Assembly (NCBI RefSeq): GCF_003854275.1 | Contig: NZ_QTQP01000002.1 | Location: 1-64,000 of the forward strand | From: Burkholderia sp. Bp8963 | GTDB lineage: Bacteria > Pseudomonadota > Gammaproteobacteria > Burkholderiales > Burkholderiaceae | Length of the DNA stretch: 64,000 bases | Direction of reading: 5' to 3' | Part shown: positions 18,133 through 26,268 of the stretch, piece by piece | Layout: each line of letters starts with the position of its first letter | How positions within the stretch are numbered: position 1 is the stretch's first letter | Program-made: the position numbers and the translations under genes | The notes under the pieces: model-generated | Told to the model about the DNA's origin: nothing | What the model saw: the letters and a program-made list of their open reading frames with translations, nothing else | Database searches by the model: none

Positions 18133-18289
18133 CGCTCGCACTATCAATCTGGAGCATATGTTCAGGCCGTCGGTACGGCCGCCGACCACAACGTCGCGGC
18201 GTTCAATCTGGGCAACTCCGGCGGTTTCCTCCTTGGCGGACTGACTTTGGCAGGCAAGAGCGCCCCGGCGGAGGTCTAAGTCGACGAGG

Positions 18290-18935
18290 CTTTAGCGATC
18301 ATAGATCTGTCGTTGTCGCAATGTATCGATGGCCTTAGCGCTATTCGGCTGCGCGACCCCGCAACGCGTCTGGAGAATACTGAGCATGCGCTGACCATCC
18401 GATCCCCGCCCACGCGGGGATCAGTACTTCTAGTCCTGCTGGTACTTGAATTCTTCGAGATCGATACAGGAAACGCCGATGTGGACGCAGACGTTCGGGA
18501 TTTTCGCGGCATTCGGCTTGAGCATGAGCGACGCACTTGGCCGCATCCAGTCCTCCTTGGTCATGCTTGGGAATCAGGATCGGTTCGAAACTGCCGTCGC
18601 GATCGCGGGGAACTTCGACCCGAACCGGGACACGATCGGTGATGACCGTCTTGCCACTGGCGCCGTTGCTCTCGTCGACCTGACTGAGCGGCTTGGGCTG
18701 ACCCGGCGGGTAGCCCAGATGCAGATTTATTTCGGCTCCCATCGCGCGTTCGATGACTGCCTTGTTGAACGCCAGCATAAAGTCCTGCACCTCGGCCGGC
18801 GTCATCGGCCCGTTGACCAACTAGTCCAGCAGTTCCTTGGCTGTTAAGGCAGCGACCCGCGGGCCGCTGCCTGGGATGCTACCGTTCTTCGTTTCTTCTT
18901 CATCGGCATATCCATGACTTTTATCTCTCATGATA
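18290..18935 (-). pseudogene. IS256-family transposase remnant
   Basis: On the minus strand a frame begins near 18930 with MKKKRRT-like codons, shifts frame, continues to VAALTAKELLD and meets an in-frame TAG at 18821-18823 where a glutamine codon is expected. It resumes as LVNGPMTPAEVQDF, KAVIERAMGAEINLHLGYPP, then GKTVITDRVPVRVEVPRDRD and GSFEPILIPKHDQ. These are the conserved first ~130 residues of IS256/Mutator transposases. After KHDQ the frame is lost and the DDE core is missing. It is a dead N-terminal fragment. Confidence 0.75.
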
Positions 18936-19265
18936 TGCCCCGCCCACAAAATGACGGATAGGCCCATGGTCGCAGAGCAGTGTTGTGGCGCCTCCGGGGC
19001 CGACTGCATCAGTCGACTCTCGGCCGAGGCTGTGTAAAAACAGCAGCGTCGGGCGCTGGAGCACCGGTAGGCGTCAGGAGATTCGCGCGGCGCCACCGTG
19101 CTCAGCATCAGTTGAACGTAGCCGGTTAGCCGAATCCGGCACAAAACCCTTCGGTTGCCTACCCAAGCCCGGCCTGACGTTGGCCGCCGTGCCGGAGCAC
19201 GCCTCCCGCTCGCCTTGAGTGTCAATCCGCTCGGCTTTAACGACAAACGACAACACCCTATCGGC
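18936..19265. other. short gene-free stretch with possible IS debris
   Basis: I see no gene in these 330 bases. A TGTGTAAAAAC word near 19030 resembles the terminal sequence of some insertion sequences, which fits the adjoining IS256 debris, but no matching second end or coding frame was found. Confidence 0.3.
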
Positions 19266-20069
19266 TCACCCTGCCTCAGAGCACGATAGTAAGTGTGGCA
19301 AATCATTAAGATTGAGTACAGTTAGTGTGCCGCCATATACAGCACCAGTGTCAATGTTGATCACGTTCCCTCGGACCGTCGGCTTAGGAACTGGCGTATG
19401 GCCGACAATCGCGGCAAACACGCCATTAATCTCTCTGTGAGGGTCGAATGTCGCGCTCCTCAGCCCCCCTACAGGCAGACCGAATACTGTAGCTAGGCTG
19501 GGCGAAAAATCCCTACCGTCACCCTCCCTGTACTCGCGCCAACGGCTCCGTTGCCACAACACCTGTCGGCGCACCAAATCTCCCCGCCTCTCATCTCCAA
19601 GCGCTGCGGTCAATTTCCCCCAATCGTCAAAGGGCACGTCAGCATGTAAGAGCGCGATGAGACCGCTACTGCTTTCAATTTCGATGGCATAGGGTAATGA
19701 CGCCATGAAATTTGCGAAACGCTTTGCTCTACCACTTCCGTCAGCCATCGCGATGAACCACTCAGCGCCGTTGGCCAGCAGTTGATCACTCGACGTGTAG
19801 CCAGTGTACCAACGCAAGATCATGTCTTCATGATTGCCGCGAATTGCCTTGATCTTATGCTGGCGAACGGCATCGAGTACCAATGTTGACTCTGGACCGC
19901 GGTCGACTAAGTCACCAACGCTGAACAGACGGTCGTTGCGAGAATCGTAGGCAACGGAAGCGAGTTTTTCGTCTAGTAGCGAAAAGCAACCATGCACATC
20001 GCCGACGACGAAGTCACGCCCTTGAGTGTTGAGCGCATAGCGTCTAACGGCGCGGTATGGTTTCTTCAC
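19266..20069 (-). CDS. metallophosphoesterase, PP-type serine/threonine phosphatase
   Basis: A 267-aa calcineurin-like phosphatase close to the bacterial and phage-lambda PP group (PrpA/PrpB). Metal-site motifs are all present: GDVHG at 23-27, GDLVDRG at 52-58 and GNHE at 78-81, then LLHADVP and GHTPVPKP with histidines. Such enzymes use a two-metal centre to remove phosphate from protein Ser/Thr or other phosphoesters. Phage- and plasmid-borne members are common and would suit a mobile element. It is followed on the minus strand side by decayed DNA and preceded by a hypothetical gene at 20450. Confidence 0.87.
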   Translation of the reverse strand: MKKPYRAVRRYALNTQGRDFVVGDVHGCFSLLDEKLASVAYDSRNDRLFSVGDLVDRGPESTLVLDAVRQHKIKAIRGNHEDMILRWYTGYTSSDQLLANGAEWFIAMADGSGRAKRFANFMASLPYAIEIESSSGLIALLHADVPFDDWGKLTAALGDERRGDLVRRQVLWQRSRWREYREGDGRDFSPSLATVFGLPVGGLRSATFDPHREINGVFAAIVGHTPVPKPTVRGNVINIDTGAVYGGTLTVLNLNDLPHLLSCSEAG

Positions 20070-20135
20070 GATCCGGCGACCACCAGTTCAGTGACTGTTC
20101 AGATTCAATCGCAACGGTTCCGAACGCCTCCAATG

Positions 20136-20450
20136 CTAGTGGTAATGGACATGCAACCGCGACAGGTCCCAGCCGATGTGAGTTAGGATATTCTCCGCCT
20201 GCTGCCTTGAACATGGAATTTCGACGTACCCCAGCGACGAGTCAAGTGCTATGCCCAATGTGCGCGCTTTGACGCTGTATCCGGCATCTGCAAAATCATC
20301 GAGTGCCATGACGACGGTGACTTTCGACTCTTCGGCAATTACCCAGACCATCCTATCCGGGTAGACGATGTCGACCTTCACACCACAATCCGCCGGGCAT
20401 GTGACCGTGCCAGCAGGGTTGGTTACCGTGGAATTCGTTCGCGCGGGCAT
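20136..20450 (-). CDS. hypothetical protein
   Basis: A 104-aa frame starting MPARTNSTVTNPAGTVTC; an upstream extension to 20591 is open but looks noncoding. It has a hydrophilic head with two cysteines (TCPADCGVKVDI) and a beta-rich middle (RMVWVIAEESKVTVVMALDD), ending in HVHYH. No membrane segment or known motif was recognised. It lies 66 bases before the phosphatase gene on the same strand and could be cotranscribed with it. The start is uncertain because the ribosome site is weak. Confidence 0.45.
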   Translation of the reverse strand: MPARTNSTVTNPAGTVTCPADCGVKVDIVYPDRMVWVIAEESKVTVVMALDDFADAGYSVKARTLGIALDSSLGYVEIPCSRQQAENILTHIGWDLSRLHVHYH

Positions 20451-20636
20451 CTCTAATCCCAAAGAGTCAGGGTTGGAATCATTGTGACTCAAAAACCACC
20501 GACGCGAAAGAGGGCTAGCACCTTCTGTTTGGGACGACAAACAAATAGTGACAGATGCCCGTGTTCCAACAGAATGCCGCCAAGACTGCACCCATGCTAG
20601 CGTGCGACCTCGCAGTTGGAACGTCGATTCAGCAGG

Positions 20637-20644
20637 GGTATTTC
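20637..20644. repeat. IS66 target-site duplication, left copy
   Basis: GGTATTTC directly precedes the left inverted repeat of the IS66 element and is repeated exactly at 23418-23425. Eight-base duplications are characteristic of IS66. Confidence 0.92.
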
Positions 20645-20795
20645 GTAAGCGGTAAATTCAGCACACCGAATGGAGAATCATTTGCAACTGTTGGGCGAGC
20701 ATAGCCGCATCGCGACGGCCGAGGTTGACCGGCGATGTCCGCAACTGAGTCTCGGTAGAGTGCGCCGGCGCGATGGCCGGAGCGCGCTCGCTGTG

Positions 20796-22409
20796 TCAGC
20801 TCACGCTCGCCTCGGCTTGTTGCTTCACGTAGTTGAACGGCAGCAGGTCGCTGATGTCCGCGTCGGGAGCGCGTTGCGGCAATTCGGTCAGCACATGCAG
20901 CAGCCAAGCGTGCGGTTCGACGCCGCAGGCGCGGCATGTGAGCATCATGCTGTAGACCATCGCGCTCGCCTTCGCGCCAGCCTCCGTGTCGCTGAACAGC
21001 CACGATTTTCTCGCAGTGGCAAACGGCCTGATGTCACGCTCGATGACGTTGTTATCAAGCGGCAGACGGCCGTCATCGACGTAGCGGATCAGATACTGCC
21101 ATTGCCGACGGCAGTAACCGATCGCTTCGCCGAGCAAGCTCTGCGGCAGAACCTTCGGTGCCAGCTCGTCAAGCCAGGCCTTGAAGGCGGTCAGCAGCGG
21201 CACGCTGTGCTGCTGCCGCAGGCGATACCGGTAATCGGTCAGCGTTTCGCCTTCGGGCAGCGTCTGCTTGGCCAGCGCTTCGACCTGATACAGTGCTTGG
21301 AAGAACTCGAGTGCCTTCGTGATGCGGGAACTCGGTTTGTTCTTCTGGCCCTTGAGCGCGTCCGTAAACAGCCTCCTTGCATGCGCAAGGCACCCAAGGT
21401 GCGTCGCCGTCTTGACCGTGCGCCAGGCAGGCCAGCCGTCCGTCATCAGCGTGCCAGCGTAGTCGCCGAGGAACGCGCGCGGATGCTCGCCACCGCGCCC
21501 CTGCTGATACTCGAACAGCACGACCGGCTGGTCGCTATCTGCGTCGCTCCGATACACCCACATATACGACTTATCCTGCGCGTTTCGCCCCTGTTCCTTG
21601 AGCACCTGGACCGTGGTCTCGTCGCCGTGGATCAACCACTGGCCTCGCAGAACCTGCTTGAGTGCGTCGTAGATCCGCGTGTAGTGCAGCTCGGCCGGGC
21701 GGATGATCCAGTTCGCCAACGTGCCGCGGCTGACCGCAATGTTCGAGCGCGCGAGCACGTCCTCCATCCGGTACAGCGGCGTGCCGTCGACGTACTTGCC
21801 GGCCGTGACGGCGGCGATCATCGACGGACTTGCGTGACTGCCCGGCAAGGGCTGCGCCGGCATCGGCGCGACTACGATCGGCGTACGCACGCCGTGGCGT
21901 TCGCAGTGCCGGCACGCATATTTGGCGCGCGCATGTTGCAGCACCGACACCTTGACTTCCATGTGCAACTGCTCGCTGACGTCTTCGCCCATACGATGCA
22001 GCGCCTTACCGCAGCACGGGCAAGTTTTCTGCCCTTCGGGCAGGTCGTACTCAATGCGCTCGCGCGGCAGATCCGCGGGCAGCGGCTTGCGACCTCGCTT
22101 ACGGGGCTCAGGCTTGTCGAGCTCCGGCAATCCAGTGTCCGGCAGCGAAGGCGCGTCACTGTTGTCTGCGTCGTCCGGATCAGCGTCGGCGGCATCTTCG
22201 GCCTCGTTGAACACGCGATCCTTGCGCTTTTCGCTCTTTGGCGCGTACTGCCGGGCCAGTGCGAGACGATATTGCTCTTCCAACGCGTCGAGGCGCTTGG
22301 TCAGTTCGTCGATCCTGGCATCGCGCTCGGCGAGACCTGCTTCGAGTTCGTGGATGTAGGCCTTGGCGGCCTGCGGCAATCGGGCGAGATCGGCTTTCAT
22401 GCGCTTCAC
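20796..22409 (-). CDS. tnpC: IS66 transposase TnpC
   Basis: A 537-aa IS66 transposase, full length. The N-terminal coiled coil (residues about 15-60, ELEAGLAERDARIDELTKRL) is followed by a zinc-binding CPCCGKALH motif, then the catalytic core: the first aspartate in LIHGDETTVQVL, the second in LMTDGWPAW, and the glutamate in LDNNVIERDIRPFA. The C-terminal tail carries the usual MLTCRACGVEP segment. It catalyses DNA cleavage and strand transfer at the element ends. It starts about 90 bases after tnpB. Confidence 0.96.
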   Translation of the reverse strand: MKRMKADLARLPQAAKAYIHELEAGLAERDARIDELTKRLDALEEQYRLALARQYAPKSEKRKDRVFNEAEDAADADPDDADNSDAPSLPDTGLPELDKPEPRKRGRKPLPADLPRERIEYDLPEGQKTCPCCGKALHRMGEDVSEQLHMEVKVSVLQHARAKYACRHCERHGVRTPIVVAPMPAQPLPGSHASPSMIAAVTAGKYVDGTPLYRMEDVLARSNIAVSRGTLANWIIRPAELHYTRIYDALKQVLRGQWLIHGDETTVQVLKEQGRNAQDKSYMWVYRSDADSDQPVVLFEYQQGRGGEHPRAFLGDYAGTLMTDGWPAWRTVKTATHLGCLAHARRLFTDALKGQKNKPSSRITKALEFFQALYQVEALAKQTLPEGETLTDYRYRLRQQHSVPLLTAFKAWLDELAPKVLPQSLLGEAIGYCRRQWQYLIRYVDDGRLPLDNNVIERDIRPFATARKSWLFSDTEAGAKASAMVYSMMLTCRACGVEPHAWLLHVLTELPQRAPDADISDLLPFNYVKQQAEASVS

Positions 22410-22499
22410 GATAGCGAAGCGCGGCGTCGCACAGGTTTACGGAGATGTGTAACAGTCGGGACGGCCGTTGTTGGCCAACAACGTTCGCAATACCGCTCC

Positions 22500-22853
22500 T
22501 CAACTCGTGAAGCAGTACTGTCGTGCGGGATGCGGACGCAGTGCGTCGAGATCGACGCCGTCGAGCAGCAGGTGGAGCTGGTCGACCGTGAGCTCGATCA
22601 CGGCCTGTTGACGACGGGGCCAGGCGAAACGATCTACCTCGAGCCGTTTCAACATCAGCCAGAAGCCGGCCCGGTCATAGAGCAACAGCTTCACGCGATC
22701 CCGTTTCCGGTTGTGGAATCCGAAGACGGCTCGTGCGAGCGGATCGAGATGCATCGACTGTTCGACCATCGTCACCAGCGTATTCAGTCCGGCCCGGAAG
22801 TCTATCGGCTCGCGGTGCAGGTAGATCCGCAGGTCGTGGTCGAAGCGGAACAT
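22500..22853 (-). CDS. tnpB: IS66 accessory protein TnpB (Orf2)
   Basis: A 117-aa IS66 Orf2 protein with the signature DLRIYLHREPIDFRAGLNTL near the start, VFGFHNRKRDRVKLLLYDR in the middle and a GFWLMLKRLE segment. Its ATG at 22853 overlaps the stop of tnpA by one base (TGATG), typical translational coupling in this family. It is required with TnpA and TnpC for transposition; its biochemical role is not established. Confidence 0.94.
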   Translation of the reverse strand: MFRFDHDLRIYLHREPIDFRAGLNTLVTMVEQSMHLDPLARAVFGFHNRKRDRVKLLLYDRAGFWLMLKRLEVDRFAWPRRQQAVIELTVDQLHLLLDGVDLDALRPHPARQYCFTS

Positions 22854-23347
22854 CAACCCGCTCCCAACGCGGCAATCATCGCCGTGACCAGCGAGGTGTC
22901 TCGCCCAGAGCATTCGAGCTCGAGCACGACACCGTTAGGCAGTGTCGCCGACAAACGCGCCAGCGGTGCCGCTCGCGGCGACGGACGGGGCGGATCTCGT
23001 TGCAGCAACGGCTGCGGGGCTGGCGGTGCCGTTTCCGCAGGAGCCGATGCCGGTGACCCGTCGATCAAGACGACCGGCACGAAGGCTGACGGCGTTTGCG
23101 CCATAGCATCATGTGAAGCGCCGGCAACTTCCCGTCGCTCTTCCAGTTGTACCCATTTGCGCAACTGGTTCGCATTGACCCCAGCCTTCAGCGCCAGACC
23201 CGCCAATGACGCGCCCGGCCGGCGGCAGGCTTCGATCAACTTACGCTTGCCCTCCGGATCGTATCGATGCTTGCCATCCGCGCACGTCCGGGTCACGCGC
23301 AGGGGGAGAAAGTCAAAGTCAGTGTCGGTCATCATCTGCGTCCGCAA
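22853..23347 (-). CDS. tnpA: IS66 protein TnpA (Orf1), DNA-binding
   Basis: A 164-aa IS66 Orf1 protein. A helix-turn-helix of the IS3/IS66 Orf1 type occupies about residues 28-68 (DPEGKRKLIEACRRPGASLA, then LKAGVNANQLRKWV). The rest is a proline/alanine-rich linker and a short conserved end, TLPNGVVLELE. It is the first gene of the insertion sequence and overlaps tnpB by one base. Confidence 0.92.
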   Translation of the reverse strand: MRTQMMTDTDFDFLPLRVTRTCADGKHRYDPEGKRKLIEACRRPGASLAGLALKAGVNANQLRKWVQLEERREVAGASHDAMAQTPSAFVPVVLIDGSPASAPAETAPPAPQPLLQRDPPRPSPRAAPLARLSATLPNGVVLELECSGRDTSLVTAMIAALGAG

Positions 23348-23417
23348 TTCAAGTCTGCGGACGCAATCGTGGATCGATTCGGCAGCGCTGCCTAGGTGCG
23401 GAGAATTTCGCGCTTAC

Positions 23418-23425
23418 GGTATTTC
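23418..23425. repeat. IS66 target-site duplication, right copy
   Basis: GGTATTTC directly follows the right inverted repeat and is identical to the copy at 20637-20644. Confidence 0.92.
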
Positions 23426-23522
23426 GAATTCCCCAACGTACGCCCGCTAAGTTCGAACCTGCCGACTTGGCACAAGTTGGAGCGCCACTGTCGCACCCAG
23501 CACTTCGCGCCAACCAGCGGCA

Positions 23523-23765
23523 TCAGTAGTCTAACAACTTGGCGACCGGCACTTCCAACGCAATCGCCAGCCGCTCCAAATTGTCAAGTGAAATATTCCG
23601 TGACTGTCGCTCGACATGAGCAACGAACGACCGATCAAGTCCGCTGTAGTGCGCTAGGTCTTCTTGCGTCCACTCCCTCTCCGCGCGCAAGCGGCGAAGA
23701 TTGATCGCGAGCAATTCACGAGCAGATTGGGGATGAGGAGGCGGAGCGATGCGGGTGCGCGGCAT
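23523..23765 (-). CDS. XRE-family helix-turn-helix regulator
   Basis: An 80-aa Cro/CI-type DNA-binding protein, nearly all one domain: LAINLRRLRAEREWTQEDLA, then HYSGLDRSFVAHVERQSRNI and LDNLERLAIALEVPVAKLL. The recognition helix is around residues 43-55. It lies directly downstream of the gin operon (102 bases from ginD) in the same direction. Small XRE proteins often control mobile elements, so a role in regulating this island is plausible but unproven. Confidence 0.85.
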   Translation of the reverse strand: MPRTRIAPPPHPQSARELLAINLRRLRAEREWTQEDLAHYSGLDRSFVAHVERQSRNISLDNLERLAIALEVPVAKLLDY

Positions 23766-23866
23766 GCGCAGAATACTGCGAACATCCCACCACTTAGTCA
23801 GTAGCCTTTAAGTCACATTATTTTCGTCATAGAAACCACTCCCAGTCGTCTATCCTCATGCTCAAT

Positions 23867-24235
23867 TTAGCGCCGTCGAATGGGATAGAGCTTATCTCCT
23901 GTCAGCTTTGCTACTGTTTTCCGCAATTCGAACAATTCCAGAACCAGGGACAACTCTCTCGCCAAAGCTGCATCCAACGCAGCCTGCAACTCCTTTGTGC
24001 TCTGCTTGGTTCGGGCAGCGTGCTCTGCATGCCTCAGCCGAGGTTGCCTCTGTTCGATGGCTGCTTCATCAATGCATTTGATGAGTTCAGCGAACTGTAT
24101 TCGTGATTTCTTAATGCTTCCCTTCCCTCGCCCAGCTTCCAAACTGACAGCATCCTTAGTTATCTTCGTTCCTTTCGGAACAATCGTCGATGTCCCTTCC
24201 CTAAGTCTCGTTAGGGCCTCGAAGTATTCTTTCAT
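23867..24235 (-). CDS. ginD: GinD-like small helical protein of the recombinase operon
   Basis: A 122-aa basic protein, last of the four overlapping genes. Its ATG overlaps the ginC stop by four bases (ATGA). The N-terminal part is short and basic (KGTKITKDAVSLEAGRGKGS), and the rest is almost purely helical and likely coiled (AALDAALARELSLVLELFEL). Size, position and character match GinD, described as a small helix-loop-helix protein essential for GInt integration and excision; TnpC of Tn554 is a comparable accessory protein. It probably acts as an architectural or directionality factor with the three recombinases. The assignment is by context rather than by motif. Confidence 0.7.
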   Translation of the reverse strand: MKEYFEALTRLREGTSTIVPKGTKITKDAVSLEAGRGKGSIKKSRIQFAELIKCIDEAAIEQRQPRLRHAEHAARTKQSTKELQAALDAALARELSLVLELFELRKTVAKLTGDKLYPIRRR

Positions 24236-26268
24236 GCCTTTCGCCTAGACTTGTCAATATGACTCTTCGCGAGTTCGTATCCTTGTCGAAGCGCGCCCAA
24301 GTCTGCCTCTTCGTGACGAAGCTCTGAAGACTCTGGATCGATCTTTCGGAGCGCTTCTACTTGCCTCGCTTTGATTCGAATCACCCGCTCGGTCATTCCG
24401 AGATGACCGACCATGTTCCTACAATTGTTTGCGACACAATTGGTATTCAGCAAATCAATTGGGTTCATGTCGCACCGCTCCGGGTTGACACATCCCCCTA
24501 TAGGTGTCGGCTTCCAAGCGATCTCCCCCCTCTGGAAACGGCGGATCGTCTCGTCGCGATCATGAAGCAAGCTCCCGTCCTTATCGCGACAACGCAATCG
24601 AATAAACTGAATGTGTCCACCATAAAGGAGATCAGCGTCTTCGCTGCATAGAACTTTCGCAGCGTAGGCAAGATATTGACTTAGTGGCTGAGTCTCCCGC
24701 CATTCTTGACCAAAATGAGGTTGAGCACGCTCCGCACCAATGAACTCTCCCGCAAATGCAGAACCACGAGCGTAATAGAGAGACATCTCCTGAGTGATGT
24801 GCTGCAGTTGGCGTTTCAGGGTCGGCAGTGACACAAGCCCCGAGCGCTGCGCGTAGAGAGCAAGTGATCGGCGAAACTGATGAGATTTCAATTTCCAGGG
24901 CGCACCAATCCTAAAGTCTTTCTCTTGAGACCAGTTGCGATGTGGATCGATTCTCTTCAACTCCATCAGATCGTGTTCTTCAATGATCGGCTGGATCTTC
25001 GCCCTCAAGGTCTTGAAGCGACTCCCGCTTGCGACTCGCAGGTCCGACGGTCGGTCAAACCTATCTTTTTGTTCCAGTAGGTATGCGGGATGAACGAACA
25101 GATGCCGCGCCGGAAGTCGACCGGCATCGTCGGACAGATCGTCGCCTCGTCCGTTGTAAACTGCTCTCGATATCCGTTGCGCCAGCAGAATCGCCTCTCG
25201 CCCGCTTGCACTTGTCACCCACTGTGTTAACTTGATCTTTCCATGGGTAAGCTTGGTCACGCGGCCTTTGACAATAAGATGCGTCGCTCCATCTCGATGC
25301 ACCTGCTCTAGGCAGTTGTATGGCAAGGTCGACACCTCGTTCAGGCGCATACCTGTAAAGGCTTGAACCTGAAGTGATGCAACGACTTGCGCCTCGAGCA
25401 ACGCAGTCAGTAGACCGGCCTTTGAACGCAAATACCCCTTCGCCTCCCAAAACGCCGACAACCCATACAGACGCAAAACCTCCGAGAATCCGGGCCGCCA
25501 ACCGTCAAATTCCAGTCCCGATTTTGATCGGATGCCTGACTGCGCACTCCGGTCGATTCCAAAGCAGGGATCGTCCACGCATGCTCGTACGATTCCCAAG
25601 ATCGCGTCGATCACACGCTCGTAGTCATGCACTTCTTGGGAAAGGGCCGCTAGAACCAGAGAGTAGATTCGAGTAGGAATTGGTGCTGTCTGCTTTAATC
25701 CGTCACGGTACTCGCCAGCAGCGGCGACAAGAAAGCTGAGCGATTTCTTACCAGCCACCGCGAAACCGACTCTCTGCGGCCCCAATTCACGTAATGTATG
25801 TAGGATAGCGAGGAACACTTTTGCCCGCCCAGCAACACTCAGTTCGTCGCGTAGGAGGTCCGGATTTATCAAGACATCTCGGACTCTGAGACCTTCTCTT
25901 TCGCACGTGCGGGCAATCCTACGCAAAGTATCTAGGTAGGGCTGTAGCGTCTTGTTCGCCAGCCCGTTACCCGGACGAAGCCACATATGCACGAATAGAA
26001 TCCATCTCATCTCACTCATCAAATCTTGGCGACGCGGGGTTACGCCACTCTTGTCCGCCCAGAATTTGAATTTCAGTAACTCTGGCTTCCCATCAGTCGC
26101 GTATGGCGAACGATCCCAGACCATGTCTCCGTAGCGCGATAGCGCGCTCCCGTCGGTCGCCCGTGTCACGACAAAGTCATCGTGCGGGACGCGATCGGTG
26201 GACGGAACGTATTCATCCGAAGGCCCCGACTCAGGAAAGCGTCTCGTCTTTGCCCGGTACGCAGTCAT
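24232..26268 (-). CDS. ginC: GinC-like tyrosine recombinase
   Basis: A 678-aa recombinase. The ATG at 26268 overlaps the ginB stop by four bases and has GGAA six bases before it; an upstream in-frame ATG at 26316 is less likely. The catalytic set is complete: R308 in AFTGMRLNEVS, H463 and R466 in SHQFRRS, H490 in LQHITQEM and Y498/Y499 in SLYYARGS. A long N-terminal half presumably binds the core site. The C-terminal extension contains cysteines in CVNPERC and NTNCVANNC, possibly a metal-binding module. It acts with GinA, GinB and GinD in site-specific integration and excision. Confidence 0.85.
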   Translation of the reverse strand: MTAYRAKTRRFPESGPSDEYVPSTDRVPHDDFVVTRATDGSALSRYGDMVWDRSPYATDGKPELLKFKFWADKSGVTPRRQDLMSEMRWILFVHMWLRPGNGLANKTLQPYLDTLRRIARTCEREGLRVRDVLINPDLLRDELSVAGRAKVFLAILHTLRELGPQRVGFAVAGKKSLSFLVAAAGEYRDGLKQTAPIPTRIYSLVLAALSQEVHDYERVIDAILGIVRACVDDPCFGIDRSAQSGIRSKSGLEFDGWRPGFSEVLRLYGLSAFWEAKGYLRSKAGLLTALLEAQVVASLQVQAFTGMRLNEVSTLPYNCLEQVHRDGATHLIVKGRVTKLTHGKIKLTQWVTSASGREAILLAQRISRAVYNGRGDDLSDDAGRLPARHLFVHPAYLLEQKDRFDRPSDLRVASGSRFKTLRAKIQPIIEEHDLMELKRIDPHRNWSQEKDFRIGAPWKLKSHQFRRSLALYAQRSGLVSLPTLKRQLQHITQEMSLYYARGSAFAGEFIGAERAQPHFGQEWRETQPLSQYLAYAAKVLCSEDADLLYGGHIQFIRLRCRDKDGSLLHDRDETIRRFQRGEIAWKPTPIGGCVNPERCDMNPIDLLNTNCVANNCRNMVGHLGMTERVIRIKARQVEALRKIDPESSELRHEEADLGALRQGYELAKSHIDKSRRKA

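Larger units (their letters stand above)
20645..23417 (-). mobile_element. complete IS66-family insertion sequence
   Basis: The element is 2,773 bp. Its left end begins GTAAGCGGTAAATTCAGCAC and its right end, read inward, begins GTAAGCGCGAAATTCTCCGC; both continue with matching ACC, the imperfect terminal inverted repeats of IS66. Three leftward genes occupy the canonical tnpA-tnpB-tnpC order. A perfect 8-bp duplication flanks it, showing simple transposition without later rearrangement. All three genes are open, so it may still be active. Confidence 0.95.

Noticed and set aside
18143-18279. Short frame after OmpW ending in a TAA at 18277
   Set aside because: The reading (AAFNLGNSGGFLLGG) looks protein-like, but it has no start or ribosome site and no family I can name. 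It may be a gene tail left by recombination, but the evidence is too thin.
20670-23450. 926-codon plus-strand frame across the IS66 element
   Set aside because: It runs antisense through tnpC, tnpB and tnpA, all of which are unmistakable, and crosses both IS ends.
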